DNA of 64,000 bases, taken from Winogradskyella psychrotolerans (GTDB taxonomy: Bacteria > Bacteroidota > Bacteroidia > Flavobacteriales > Flavobacteriaceae). Below are positions 55,101 to 63,738 of the stretch, in pieces. Within the stretch, counting starts at the first letter, position 1; each line of letters starts with the position of its first letter. A model generated the notes under the pieces. The model saw nothing but the letters and a program-made list of their open reading frames with translations, ran no database searches and was not told the DNA's origin. The DNA lies in the NCBI RefSeq assembly GCF_018860545.1, contig NZ_JAHKPN010000018.1, positions 62,001 through 126,000 of the forward strand, read 5' to 3'. The translations under genes were made by a program, and so were the position numbers.

Positions 55101-58100
55101 AACAATAAATTAAGACCTTGGCAATCTGAGGCTTCAAGGATGGCTGGTGTTAGTTCGTTTGGAGTCGGTGGTACTAATGTGCACATTGTTGTAGAAGAAT
55201 ATAAATCTAAAGTTAAAGATTCAGACTCAGGCAGGCCATTACAACTACTAGCATGGTCTGCAAAATCCCAAAATAGCCAAGAGGGATATAAAAATGCCTT
55301 ATCCGATTTTATAAAAACAAACTCAGATGTAGAACTTGCTGATATCGCTTATTCTTTAAATGCGACACGAGATGTCTTTCAAAACCGAAGTTTTGTTTTA
55401 GCAGGAAGCCATATTGAAGCTAGTGATACTTTAAGTTCAGACGCGTCCAAATTGGTTAAAAGCAACACTTTAAAAATTATTCCTAATGAATTAGCATTCT
55501 TATTTCCAGGGCAAGGTTCTCAATACCTAGACATGGGAAAAGCTCTATATGATAGCGAAACTGTTTTTAAAGCTGCCGTAGACCATTGTGCCGAATTATT
55601 GCAAGACGAATTAAAATTAGATATCCGCCAAATAATATATCCAGAAGTACAAAGTACTGAAGCGGAGTCTCAATTAAAAGATACAAAGTTTACGCAACCC
55701 GCATTATTTGTTATAGAATATGCATTATCACAACTTTGGATGAGTTGGGGAATTAAACCAACATTACTATGCGGTCACAGTATTGGCGAATTTGTTGCGG
55801 CGCATTTAGCAGGCGTTTTTACCTTAGAAGATGCACTACATCTTATCACAGTTCGTGGTAAACTAGTCAGTGAGTTGCCAGGTGGTAGTATGCTTTCAGC
55901 ACGAACCAATATTGAAAGTTTAGAAGACTTATTGCCAGAGACATTATCTATCGCGGCTATAAATTCTGATAAATTAATTGTGATCTCTGGACCTGATGTG
56001 GAGATTGAACAGTTCTCTAAAGTCTTAAATGATAAAGGTATTGCAAACAAACTTTTATTAACGAGTCATGCATTCCACTCTTCTATGATGGATCCTGTTT
56101 TGGGAACTTTTGAAGATGAAGTTAAAAAAATGAAACTCAGTGTTCCTCGATTACCCATTGTATCGACTGTAACAGGGGATTGGCTTACAGATGCAGAAGC
56201 TACTAGTACTGAGTATTGGACAAATCATTTACGTGAAACTGTAAATTTTTCAGGTGCTATGGAAACAGTATTAGGATTAGATGATCCTGTTTTATTAGAG
56301 GTTGGGCCTGGACGTGCCTTGACTACTTTATCCATGCAAAAGAAAGGTTTAAAATCCTTAGCATCTATTTCAAGCTTGTCAATTCCTAAAGAAGGTGAAA
56401 CTTCCTATCATACTGTGTTATCCGCGTTGGGTGAATTATGGTTGAACGGATTAGAACCTCATTGGAAATCTTTTTATGGTGATCAAGTGAGATCTAAGAT
56501 TTGGTTACCAGCTTATGTTTTTGATCGTAAACCTTGCTGGGTAGATCCACCAATAATTGAGACGGCAGTAAATACTGTTTTAGATAATACAGCTGTCATC
56601 AGCACAACTGAAAATGAAGAAAATATATTTAATGAACCTAATACTAATATCAAGATTATGAGAAAACCTTTACTTCTTAAAAAAATAGCGGATATTATTG
56701 AAGATAACTCAGGAGTTGAAATTGAAGAAAATGAAGCAGATCAGAGCTTTTTAGAACTAGGTTTAGATTCATTGGTTCTAACACAAATGGCGATTACATG
56801 TAAAAATGAATTTAATATACCTATAACCTTCAGGCAACTTAATGACCAATTTGGATCCCCTAATTTATTGGCTGAACATTTAGACAAGGTATTGCCAGAG
56901 GAGGCTTATGCCCCAGCTGTTAATGATGCTGCTCCGGTTCAACAACAAGTACAGCAACCTAAACCAATACAACAGTCGGCACCTACTACCAATAATGGGC
57001 AAAATACATATGCAGTACCTCAATATGGGCAAAATTCTGCATTAAATTTAATAGCCCAACAGTTGCAACTCTTAGGACAACAACTACAGTTATTACAAGA
57101 TGGTGGAAATAGTGTGTCAGCACCAGCTCCAACTGTTTCCAATACTCAAAGTGTTTCTGTAAATCAATTGAAAACTGCGGCTAAGAGTATATCCCCTTTG
57201 GTGGATTCTAATGATGATATTAGAACAGAAGAAGAAAAGAAAGAACATCAAAAACCTTTTGGTGCTTCTCCTAAAATAGAAAAAGAATCTACAGATTTAG
57301 AAAACGAGCAACGCATGTTTTTAAATAACCTAATTACTAGGTATAACACAAAAACAGCGAAAAGTAAAGCTTATGCTCAACATTATAGGGCAAAAATGGC
57401 AGATCCTAGAGTTGTAACAGGATTTAAACCATTAACGAAAGAGCTCGTTTACCCTTTAGTAATTGAAAAATCAGCAGGAAATAAATTATGGGATTTAGAT
57501 GGAAATGAATACATGGATATTCTTAATGGTTTTGGAGCTTGTTTATTTGGGCATCAACCAGATTTTATAAAAAAAGCATTACATCATCAAGTAGAACAAG
57601 GTTTTGAAGTTGGGCCTCAACACCCATTAGCGGGCGAAGTCTGTGATTTAATTTGTGAATTTACAGGTAATGATCGTGCTGCATTATGTAATACTGGGTC
57701 AGAAGCCGTTTTAGGCGCCATGCGTATCGCTAGAACAGTAACGGGTCGGTCGCTTATTATTGCCTTTTCAAGATCTTATCATGGAATTAATGACGAAGTC
57801 ATTGTTAGAGGCTCAAAAAAATTAAGAACATTTCCGGCTGCTGCAGGTATCCTTCCAGAAGCCGTTAAGAACATGCTTATTTTAGACTACGGAACAGAAG
57901 AAAGTCTTGCTATAATTAAAGAACGTGCCCATGAGGTCGCAGCAGTACTTGTAGAGCCTGTTCAAAGTAGACGGCCAGATTATCAGCCTATTGAGTTTTT
58001 AAAGGAAGTCAGAGCAATTACCAAAGCTTCGGAAACCATTCTTATTTTTGATGAAATCATAACTGGTTTTAGAATGCACCTAGGTGGAGCACAGGCTTTG

Positions 58101-58805
58101 TTTGGTGTTAAAGCAGATTTAGCAACCTACGGAAAAGTAATAGGAGGAGGTATGTCCATCGGAGCCATAGCAGGTAATAAAAAATGTATGGATGCCTTAG
58201 ATGGTGGTTTTTGGCAATTCGGTGATGATTCTTTTCCAGAAGTTGGAGTAACATATTTTGCCGGTACATTTGTTCGTCACCCTTTAGCTTTAGCAACTGC
58301 TAAAGCATCCTTAAATCATATGAAAGATAAAGGGATTGCGCTTCAAAATGGATTGGCATCTTTAAGCGAACGTGTCGGCAGAGAGCTAAATTTATTTATC
58401 AAAAATAATAACCTTCCTTTAGAGGTCGTGCACTATCGTTCATTGTGGAAACTTATATTTTTAGAAGAGGTACCATATGGAGAGCTGTTTTTTGTGCTTA
58501 TGAGGGAAAAAGGGTTTCATATTTGGGATGGTTTTCCTTGTTATATGACAGAAGCATTCACTAATAGTGATATCGATGCCTTAATAAAGAATTCGATTTT
58601 GACTTTAGAAGAGTTAATTGCAGCTGGAATTTTTAAATCTGAAAGAAATGAAACTACAGCAGAAGAGCTTCCTAATTATTCAACTAAAGAATTGAATACA
58701 CCACCAGTCTCTAATGCACGTTTGGCCTTAGACGATAAAGGAGATCCTGCTTGGTTTGTGCATGATAACGAGAATGAAGGTGAATTTGTTCGGATAGATT
58801 TATAG
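52107..58805 (+). CDS. Hybrid NRPS-PKS megasynthase A-PCP-KS-AT-ACP-aminotransferase
   Basis: A 2232-residue assembly-line enzyme. Adenylation domain (residues ~25-510; YTSGTTGNPKG, FDAS, YRTGDL, NGKID), PCP (GGNS, Ser ~549), ketosynthase (~610-1035; Cys ~778 in SACSTSS, EAHGTAT, NIGHLTAAAG), acyltransferase (~1130-1420; Ser ~1224 in GHSIGE; HAFH indicates malonyl-CoA), ACP (Ser ~1555 in LGLDSL), a Gln-rich linker, and a class III aminotransferase (~1780-2180; PLP Lys ~2010 in YGKVIGGG). No KR, DH or ER is present. The start has a C-to-A linker remnant (LLEEFNTTSSEFP) but no C domain, so this is the loading module. Architecture is close to MycA/McyE-type enzymes, but an amino acid A domain replaces the acyl ligase. 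The expected intermediate is a 3,4-diamino acid. Confidence 0.93.
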   Translation: MDLTKPEIIELLEEFNTTSSEFPHDNTIVEVFVKQAKHTPNNVAVVFGTKEISYKALDAISNQFAKYLMANHDIGLNDFVGLMIERSEWIVISILGILKAGATYVPIDIDSPQVRKDFIKNDSNCKFTVNDSIIQDFIASQSQYDTEALSDNRSTPNDLAYIMYTSGTTGNPKGVMIRHISVVNLITFQTRNYGLDSTDKILQFSNYFFDASIEQIFLAILNGARTIIVDKQTIKDYTILDFIEKHEITHLNSTPSYLETIADLSQIRSLKRIVAGGETCSLKLAQKLSQICDFYNAYGLTETTVTSTLYKYSSDDDYGNLLPIGKTIPNTKAYILSEDLKLLPVGATGDLYLSGNALAKGYLNLPELSSKSFIENPFEPENLMYRTGDLAKWLPDGNIEFIGRKDDQVKIGGYRLELGEIEAAILTLPNIKRACVIASNYFEEAKLVAYIESEHIEKDSNNIRQQLSDILPAYMIPALIMWVDDFPTTTNGKIDKKNLPNPEFQRPAGAPPLKKPKTDAEKAIAKIWSATLHIPQVGIDDNFFEMGGNSLLTQKVAALIAERLNLKVPVTKMYQFPTISGLAKFLEKDQNKSRFLGEQRKTKRQANSDIAIIGMSGRFPGASTIDELWDVLREGKETISFFTPEELDKSIPESIRNNPLYVGARGIVPSAKTFDAKFFGLNPKLASAMDPQQRLFLEISWEALEQSGYLPNLYDGKIGVFAGVYTNTYFLHNVFPNKELMNQIGEVQANTTNDKDYIATRTAYHLNLKGPAVSVHSACSTSSLAIAQAVESIRNGQCDLALAGGSSVTSPMYGGHLYQEGSMLSANGQCRSFDANGTGTMFCDGAGVVLLKSLEDAERDGDIIHGVIKGIGVNNDGSDKGSFTAPSVEGQAGAINSALLDADVKPSQISYIEAHGTATSLGDPIEIEGLKLAFGEQDAKGYCAVGSIKSNIGHLTAAAGVAGVIKTTLALKHRQIPASLGFEKPNPSIDFENSPFFVNNKLRPWQSEASRMAGVSSFGVGGTNVHIVVEEYKSKVKDSDSGRPLQLLAWSAKSQNSQEGYKNALSDFIKTNSDVELADIAYSLNATRDVFQNRSFVLAGSHIEASDTLSSDASKLVKSNTLKIIPNELAFLFPGQGSQYLDMGKALYDSETVFKAAVDHCAELLQDELKLDIRQIIYPEVQSTEAESQLKDTKFTQPALFVIEYALSQLWMSWGIKPTLLCGHSIGEFVAAHLAGVFTLEDALHLITVRGKLVSELPGGSMLSARTNIESLEDLLPETLSIAAINSDKLIVISGPDVEIEQFSKVLNDKGIANKLLLTSHAFHSSMMDPVLGTFEDEVKKMKLSVPRLPIVSTVTGDWLTDAEATSTEYWTNHLRETVNFSGAMETVLGLDDPVLLEVGPGRALTTLSMQKKGLKSLASISSLSIPKEGETSYHTVLSALGELWLNGLEPHWKSFYGDQVRSKIWLPAYVFDRKPCWVDPPIIETAVNTVLDNTAVISTTENEENIFNEPNTNIKIMRKPLLLKKIADIIEDNSGVEIEENEADQSFLELGLDSLVLTQMAITCKNEFNIPITFRQLNDQFGSPNLLAEHLDKVLPEEAYAPAVNDAAPVQQQVQQPKPIQQSAPTTNNGQNTYAVPQYGQNSALNLIAQQLQLLGQQLQLLQDGGNSVSAPAPTVSNTQSVSVNQLKTAAKSISPLVDSNDDIRTEEEKKEHQKPFGASPKIEKESTDLENEQRMFLNNLITRYNTKTAKSKAYAQHYRAKMADPRVVTGFKPLTKELVYPLVIEKSAGNKLWDLDGNEYMDILNGFGACLFGHQPDFIKKALHHQVEQGFEVGPQHPLAGEVCDLICEFTGNDRAALCNTGSEAVLGAMRIARTVTGRSLIIAFSRSYHGINDEVIVRGSKKLRTFPAAAGILPEAVKNMLILDYGTEESLAIIKERAHEVAAVLVEPVQSRRPDYQPIEFLKEVRAITKASETILIFDEIITGFRMHLGGAQALFGVKADLATYGKVIGGGMSIGAIAGNKKCMDALDGGFWQFGDDSFPEVGVTYFAGTFVRHPLALATAKASLNHMKDKGIALQNGLASLSERVGRELNLFIKNNNLPLEVVHYRSLWKLIFLEEVPYGELFFVLMREKGFHIWDGFPCYMTEAFTNSDIDALIKNSILTLEELIAAGIFKSERNETTAEELPNYSTKELNTPPVSNARLALDDKGDPAWFVHDNENEGEFVRIDL

Positions 58806-58859
58806 CTAAAGAATAATTAAATTAATTACATATTTTACATCCTAACCTGTATTGTATAA

Positions 58860-61800
58860 ATGAATTTTTTAACGTCAGAATCAACTAAAAAAGAATCTTT
58901 TAATCCATTTAATGGACCAATAATTGAAAAAGTAATTTATTCTACCCAATCTCAAGTAGAAATATGGCTTGGTTGCAAATTTGGTGGTGAAGATGCGAAT
59001 AGAGCCTATAATGAGTCCTTTTTACTTACTTTAAATGGTCATTTGGATAAGCTAGCACTTGAAGAGTCTTTATATGACGTTGTATTGAGACATGAATCGT
59101 TACGAGCTGTTTTTAGTACAGATGGACAGTTTATGAGCATATTAAAAGAGGTTCCAATTACTTTAGAACGACATGATATTTCTGAATTAAAAGACTCTGA
59201 GAAAAAGCTAAAAACTAAACAATATCTTTTGGCAGATGCCAATTTTGTCTTTGATTTAGTTAAAGGACCATTGTTGAAAGCTAGCTTAATAAAACAAAGT
59301 GACCTTAAACATCAGTTAATACTTACGGCTCATCATATTATATTGGATGGCTGGTCTACAGGTATTTTATTAGAAGAACTGGGGGCATTATATTCTTCTA
59401 AAGTTTCTAAAACAACACTTGAAATTCCTGATCCTATAAATTATAGTGAATATGCAGATGATATTCAAGTTTTCACTGCAAGTGAGGAGTTCCTTGAAAC
59501 AGAAAAATTTTGGAAAGATCAGTATAAATCCTCTGTGCCAGAATTAAATATGCCTACAGATTTTCCACGGCCAGAATTAAGGACTTATAAAAGTGAGCGT
59601 CTTGATTTCTCAATTGATAAAGAATTATTGGCTAAATTAAAAAAAACAGGTGTAAAGGCTGGTTGTAGTTTTGTAACAACTTTAATGACTGCATTCGAGT
59701 TGTTTCTGTGCAAGCAAACAGGACAAAATGATATTGTTTTAGGTTTGCCAGCTGCAGGGCAATCAGTCACTGGAAAAACGCAATTAATCGGACATTGTGT
59801 TAATTTATTACCATTGCGGAGTCAAATTATTTTAGATGAGACGTTTAATACCTATTTAAAACATCGTAAATCGTCTATGTTTGATGCCTATGACCATCAA
59901 CAATTAAGTTTTGGTCAGTTGCTACAAAAGTTACCAATTGCTAGAGACCCTTCTCGCGTGCCACTAGTCCCAGTTGTCTTTAATATAGATATGGGTATGA
60001 GTAATCTAGTAACGTTTGCCGATTTATCATTTGAGTTAGAATCTAATCCTAGAACATTTGAAGCTTTTGAGTTGTTTTTGAATGCGAGTGGTTCAGAAGA
60101 GGATTTTATTCTAGAATGGCAATATAATACCTCTTTGTTTAAACCCTCTACAATCGAAAAAATGATGTTTTCATTAGTAGACATTATAGAGCGAATTGTT
60201 GAAAACCCTGAGCGGACCATTTCAGATATTATAAAAACTGATGATACTGATTATAATAAATTGAATGCGACTACTGCGTCGTATTCTGATTTGCCATTAC
60301 ATGAGTTATTAATAAAACAAGCTCAAAAAGTTCCTAAAAAGAAGGCTGTTAAATTTTTGGACACAGAAATTTGTTATGAAGATTTAGAGCGACAAGTAAA
60401 TCAGTTAGCACACAGCCTTAAAGAAAAAGGAATAAATAAAGGAGATTTTGTTGGAGTATCTTTACCACGTTCTATAGAATTATTAGTGACTTTACTGGCT
60501 ATAATGAAATGCGGAGCAGCATATTTACCTTTAGATCCAAACTATCCTAGTGAAAGATTGGATTTTATGATAAATGATTCCGAAGCGAAAGTTTTAATAA
60601 CGGTTGAAGCCTTTGCTTCGAAATTAGAAACTACAGCATCAAAATTTTTATTAGATGATTTATTTTCGGATTTATCCCAGTTTTCAAAAGAATCAATAGA
60701 TGTTGCGGTAAATCAAAATGACATTGCGTATTTACTTTATACTTCGGGGTCAACAGGAAAACCAAAAGGTGTACAAGTTTCTCATAAAAATGTAGTTAAT
60801 TTCTTGAGTAGTATGGCTAAGGAGCCAGGTATTAAAGATTCTGATAGGTTATTATCTATAACCACTATTTCTTTTGATATTGCTGGATTAGAATTATTCC
60901 TTCCACTTCTAAAAGGTGCTCAGTTAATCATTTCTGATGATGATACAGCAAGAGATGGACGATTAATGTTAGACTTAATTAAAAAGGAAAATATTACCAT
61001 GATGCAGGCCACACCCACAACATGGCAAATGTTGTTAGATTCGGGATGGGAAACAGCATTTCCGATAAAAGCTTTATGTGGAGGTGAATCCTTGCCATTG
61101 GCATTAGCTAAAAAGCTACTTACGAAAGTTGATGAACTTTGGAATGTATATGGACCTACAGAAACTACCATTTGGTCTGCTGTAAAACAAATCAAAGAAA
61201 GTGATGAATTAATCACCATTGGAAAGCCTATTGATAACACACAATTATATTTATTAAATGACCAGAATATGTTAGTGAGTTCTGGTGCCATTGGTGAATT
61301 ATGTATTGCAGGAGATGGTGTGTCATTAGGGTATTGGAAGCGACCAGATTTAACGGCAGAAAAATTTATTCCTAATCCTTTTGAAACAACGTTAAACAAA
61401 ACATTATATCGTACAGGAGATTTGGGAAAACTATTAAGCAATGGAGAAGTTCAATGTTTAGGAAGAATTGATGACCAAGTAAAAATTAGAGGACATCGTA
61501 TTGAATTGGGGGAAATAGAGCAGGTAATAAATACTATGGCAGATATTGAATCTTCTGTGGTTATGATCGATCAAAACCGACTTAAAGCGTTTGTTATTAC
61601 GAGTGCATCCTATATGGAGTCACCAAATCCTGAGGACAAATGGCAGGCTCACTTAAAGGAAGTATTGCCCATATATATGGTTCCCAATGAGATGCTTACG
61701 ATCGACGAGTTCCCTACTACTTTAAATGGAAAAATCGATCGAAAAGCACTTTTAAAAGACGCAACTGCGTCTTCTATTGATTCAGGTCACCATACTGAGC

Positions 61801-62852
61801 CTAGAACAATTTCAGAGCAATTGATTGCTGATATTTGGGAGGAATGTTTAGAAATTAAAAATATAAGTGTATTTAGTAATTTTTTCGAGCTTGGCGGGCA
61901 TTCTCTAATAGCAGTACGTGTTATGGCACTGTTAGAAAAAGAAACTGGAAAACGAATGCCTTTAGCTGCTTTAATGACCAATTCTACAATTGAAAAATTG
62001 GCACTTTATATGGATTTGGATTTTAAATCAGAGACATGGAGTTCATTAGTACCTATACAAACAAAAGGTGATAAAACTCCATTGTATTTAGTGCATGGAG
62101 CTGATCATAATGTCATGATATTTAAATTATTATCTAATAATTTAGATGCGAATCAACCTGTGTATGCATTGCAAGCTAAAGGTCTTAACGGTATAGATGA
62201 ACCACTTAAATCAGTAGATGAAATGGTTAATCACTATATTTCAGAAATTTTAAAGTCTAATCCTGAAGGCCCTTTTGTCTTAGCTGGTTATTCTTTTGGT
62301 GGTGTTATTGCATTTGAAATGGCAAGACAATTATTAGCGCAACATAAAGAAGTTAAAAAGGTTATACTACTAGATAGTTATGTTTATCCTTATTATTATT
62401 TCAGCGCTAATACGACTGCAAAAAAAATAGCTAAGGTTAAATACAAAATGAATACGATAGGATTTATGACTAAGACTATGTTTAGTAGTAAAGCCAATTT
62501 TAATCGCAGAATTCAATTGTTTAAGGACGGCATTAGAAACACCTATTTAAAACTAAAATTAGGCAAAGAAAATCAACATAAATTAATTAATAGTTGGCCT
62601 TACCAATTAGATCAAATGCACAATGAGGCTGTAAATAATTATCAAATTTTACCACTAAATATCACAGTCGATTTATTACGAGTAGCGGAGGATGAAATCT
62701 TTTATGCACACGACACTGATTTGTTAGGTTGGGAACCAATAGCTACAGGTGGTGTAAATAAACATGAAATACCCGGAAATCATATCAATATGCTTTCAGC
62801 GCCGAATGATAAAAAAACAGGAAGAATTTTACAGAATATCTTAGATAACTGA
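58860..62852 (+). CDS. NRPS module C-A-PCP-TE, predicted to add glycine and release
   Basis: A 1330-residue terminal module. Condensation domain (residues ~15-450; HHIILDGW with the catalytic His ~158), adenylation domain (~475-985; YTSGSTGKPKG, FDIAG, VYGPTETT, YRTGDLGK, NGKIDRK), PCP (GGHS, Ser ~1015) and thioesterase (~1060-1330; Ser ~1144 in GYSFGG, Asp in LLDSY, His in IPGNHIN). My hand reading of the ten specificity residues is D-I-L-Q-L-G-V-I-W-K; the glycine code is DILQLGLIWK, so nine of ten agree. It starts 54 bp after the first megasynthase. It should join glycine to the diamino acyl chain and release the product by hydrolysis or ring closure. Confidence 0.93.
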   Translation: MNFLTSESTKKESFNPFNGPIIEKVIYSTQSQVEIWLGCKFGGEDANRAYNESFLLTLNGHLDKLALEESLYDVVLRHESLRAVFSTDGQFMSILKEVPITLERHDISELKDSEKKLKTKQYLLADANFVFDLVKGPLLKASLIKQSDLKHQLILTAHHIILDGWSTGILLEELGALYSSKVSKTTLEIPDPINYSEYADDIQVFTASEEFLETEKFWKDQYKSSVPELNMPTDFPRPELRTYKSERLDFSIDKELLAKLKKTGVKAGCSFVTTLMTAFELFLCKQTGQNDIVLGLPAAGQSVTGKTQLIGHCVNLLPLRSQIILDETFNTYLKHRKSSMFDAYDHQQLSFGQLLQKLPIARDPSRVPLVPVVFNIDMGMSNLVTFADLSFELESNPRTFEAFELFLNASGSEEDFILEWQYNTSLFKPSTIEKMMFSLVDIIERIVENPERTISDIIKTDDTDYNKLNATTASYSDLPLHELLIKQAQKVPKKKAVKFLDTEICYEDLERQVNQLAHSLKEKGINKGDFVGVSLPRSIELLVTLLAIMKCGAAYLPLDPNYPSERLDFMINDSEAKVLITVEAFASKLETTASKFLLDDLFSDLSQFSKESIDVAVNQNDIAYLLYTSGSTGKPKGVQVSHKNVVNFLSSMAKEPGIKDSDRLLSITTISFDIAGLELFLPLLKGAQLIISDDDTARDGRLMLDLIKKENITMMQATPTTWQMLLDSGWETAFPIKALCGGESLPLALAKKLLTKVDELWNVYGPTETTIWSAVKQIKESDELITIGKPIDNTQLYLLNDQNMLVSSGAIGELCIAGDGVSLGYWKRPDLTAEKFIPNPFETTLNKTLYRTGDLGKLLSNGEVQCLGRIDDQVKIRGHRIELGEIEQVINTMADIESSVVMIDQNRLKAFVITSASYMESPNPEDKWQAHLKEVLPIYMVPNEMLTIDEFPTTLNGKIDRKALLKDATASSIDSGHHTEPRTISEQLIADIWEECLEIKNISVFSNFFELGGHSLIAVRVMALLEKETGKRMPLAALMTNSTIEKLALYMDLDFKSETWSSLVPIQTKGDKTPLYLVHGADHNVMIFKLLSNNLDANQPVYALQAKGLNGIDEPLKSVDEMVNHYISEILKSNPEGPFVLAGYSFGGVIAFEMARQLLAQHKEVKKVILLDSYVYPYYYFSANTTAKKIAKVKYKMNTIGFMTKTMFSSKANFNRRIQLFKDGIRNTYLKLKLGKENQHKLINSWPYQLDQMHNEAVNNYQILPLNITVDLLRVAEDEIFYAHDTDLLGWEPIATGGVNKHEIPGNHINMLSAPNDKKTGRILQNILDN

Positions 62853-62853
62853 A

Positions 62854-63738
62854 ATGAAGAGTTCTGAGAAACAGGATTTAATAAAAGATTCAGACCCTCT
62901 TTCTTGTGAAGAAGAGGTCGCTTTCCATTCATTAGTTTCAATACAACCAAAAGGTAAGAAACCGCCACTTTTTATTGTTCATGGCGCAGATTATAATATT
63001 GAAAAATTCAATAATTTAGCAAAAGTGTTGGATGTTAATCAGCCAGTCTATGCGTTGCAAGCCAAAGGGCTAAAGGGAGATGTTCAACCTCATGACACCG
63101 TTGAAGCAATGGCCTCTCATTATATTTCAGAAATCAAGTCTATAACTCAAGATAAACCATTTGCCTTAGGAGGTTTTTCATTTGGAGGTATTATTGCCTT
63201 TGAAATGGTAAGACAATTAAGAAGTTTAGGAGAAAATATAAAAGGTTTATTTTTATTTGACAGTTATGTTTATCCTACATATTATTATTCCGATCCTTTC
63301 AAGAAAAAAGTAATTTCTAAATTTTATATATTAGCTCAACTAGGTTTTATGGGTTTAAATATGTTTAGTAGCGTGGCTAATTTTAAGCGTAGAGTTAAAT
63401 TATTAAAGTTAAAATTTCACGGCTTATATTTAAAACGAAAATATGGTAGTGAAAAACAAACTCAATTACAGTTTAAGCGTTCCTCAAAAATTGATAAGTT
63501 ACATAATTTAGCTTACCAGAGGTATCATATGGTTCCACAGCCGATAAAAGTTGATTTATTTTGGTCACGCAAGAAATTATATTTTGCGCATGACTATAAT
63601 TTTTTAGGTTGGAAAAAAATAGCTTTAGGAGGAGTAAATAGACATATAATACCAGGAAATCATTCCGAAATGTTTTTTTTACCTGTAGTTAAAGCGTTAG
63701 GTGAAAAACTTCAAATACTTTTGGATAATGAGGATTAA
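62854..63738 (+). CDS. Stand-alone thioesterase, paralogue of the NRPS TE domain
   Basis: A 294-residue alpha/beta hydrolase with the nucleophile Ser ~109 in GGFSFGG, an Asp in LFDSY and the His in IPGNHSEM. It is strikingly like the TE domain at the end of the preceding NRPS: shared PLF/YLVHGADxN, NQPVYALQAKGL, AFEM and LDSYVYP segments. It is separated from the NRPS stop by one base. This looks like a duplicated TE that split off. It may edit misloaded carriers (type II role) or carry out a second release or cyclisation step; these cannot be told apart here. Confidence 0.9.
   Translation: MKSSEKQDLIKDSDPLSCEEEVAFHSLVSIQPKGKKPPLFIVHGADYNIEKFNNLAKVLDVNQPVYALQAKGLKGDVQPHDTVEAMASHYISEIKSITQDKPFALGGFSFGGIIAFEMVRQLRSLGENIKGLFLFDSYVYPTYYYSDPFKKKVISKFYILAQLGFMGLNMFSSVANFKRRVKLLKLKFHGLYLKRKYGSEKQTQLQFKRSSKIDKLHNLAYQRYHMVPQPIKVDLFWSRKKLYFAHDYNFLGWKKIALGGVNRHIIPGNHSEMFFLPVVKALGEKLQILLDNED

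Noticed and set aside
60920..61441. 173-codon minus-strand frame inside the second NRPS
   Set aside because: It lies fully inside the glycine-type A domain and is a shadow of its codon use.
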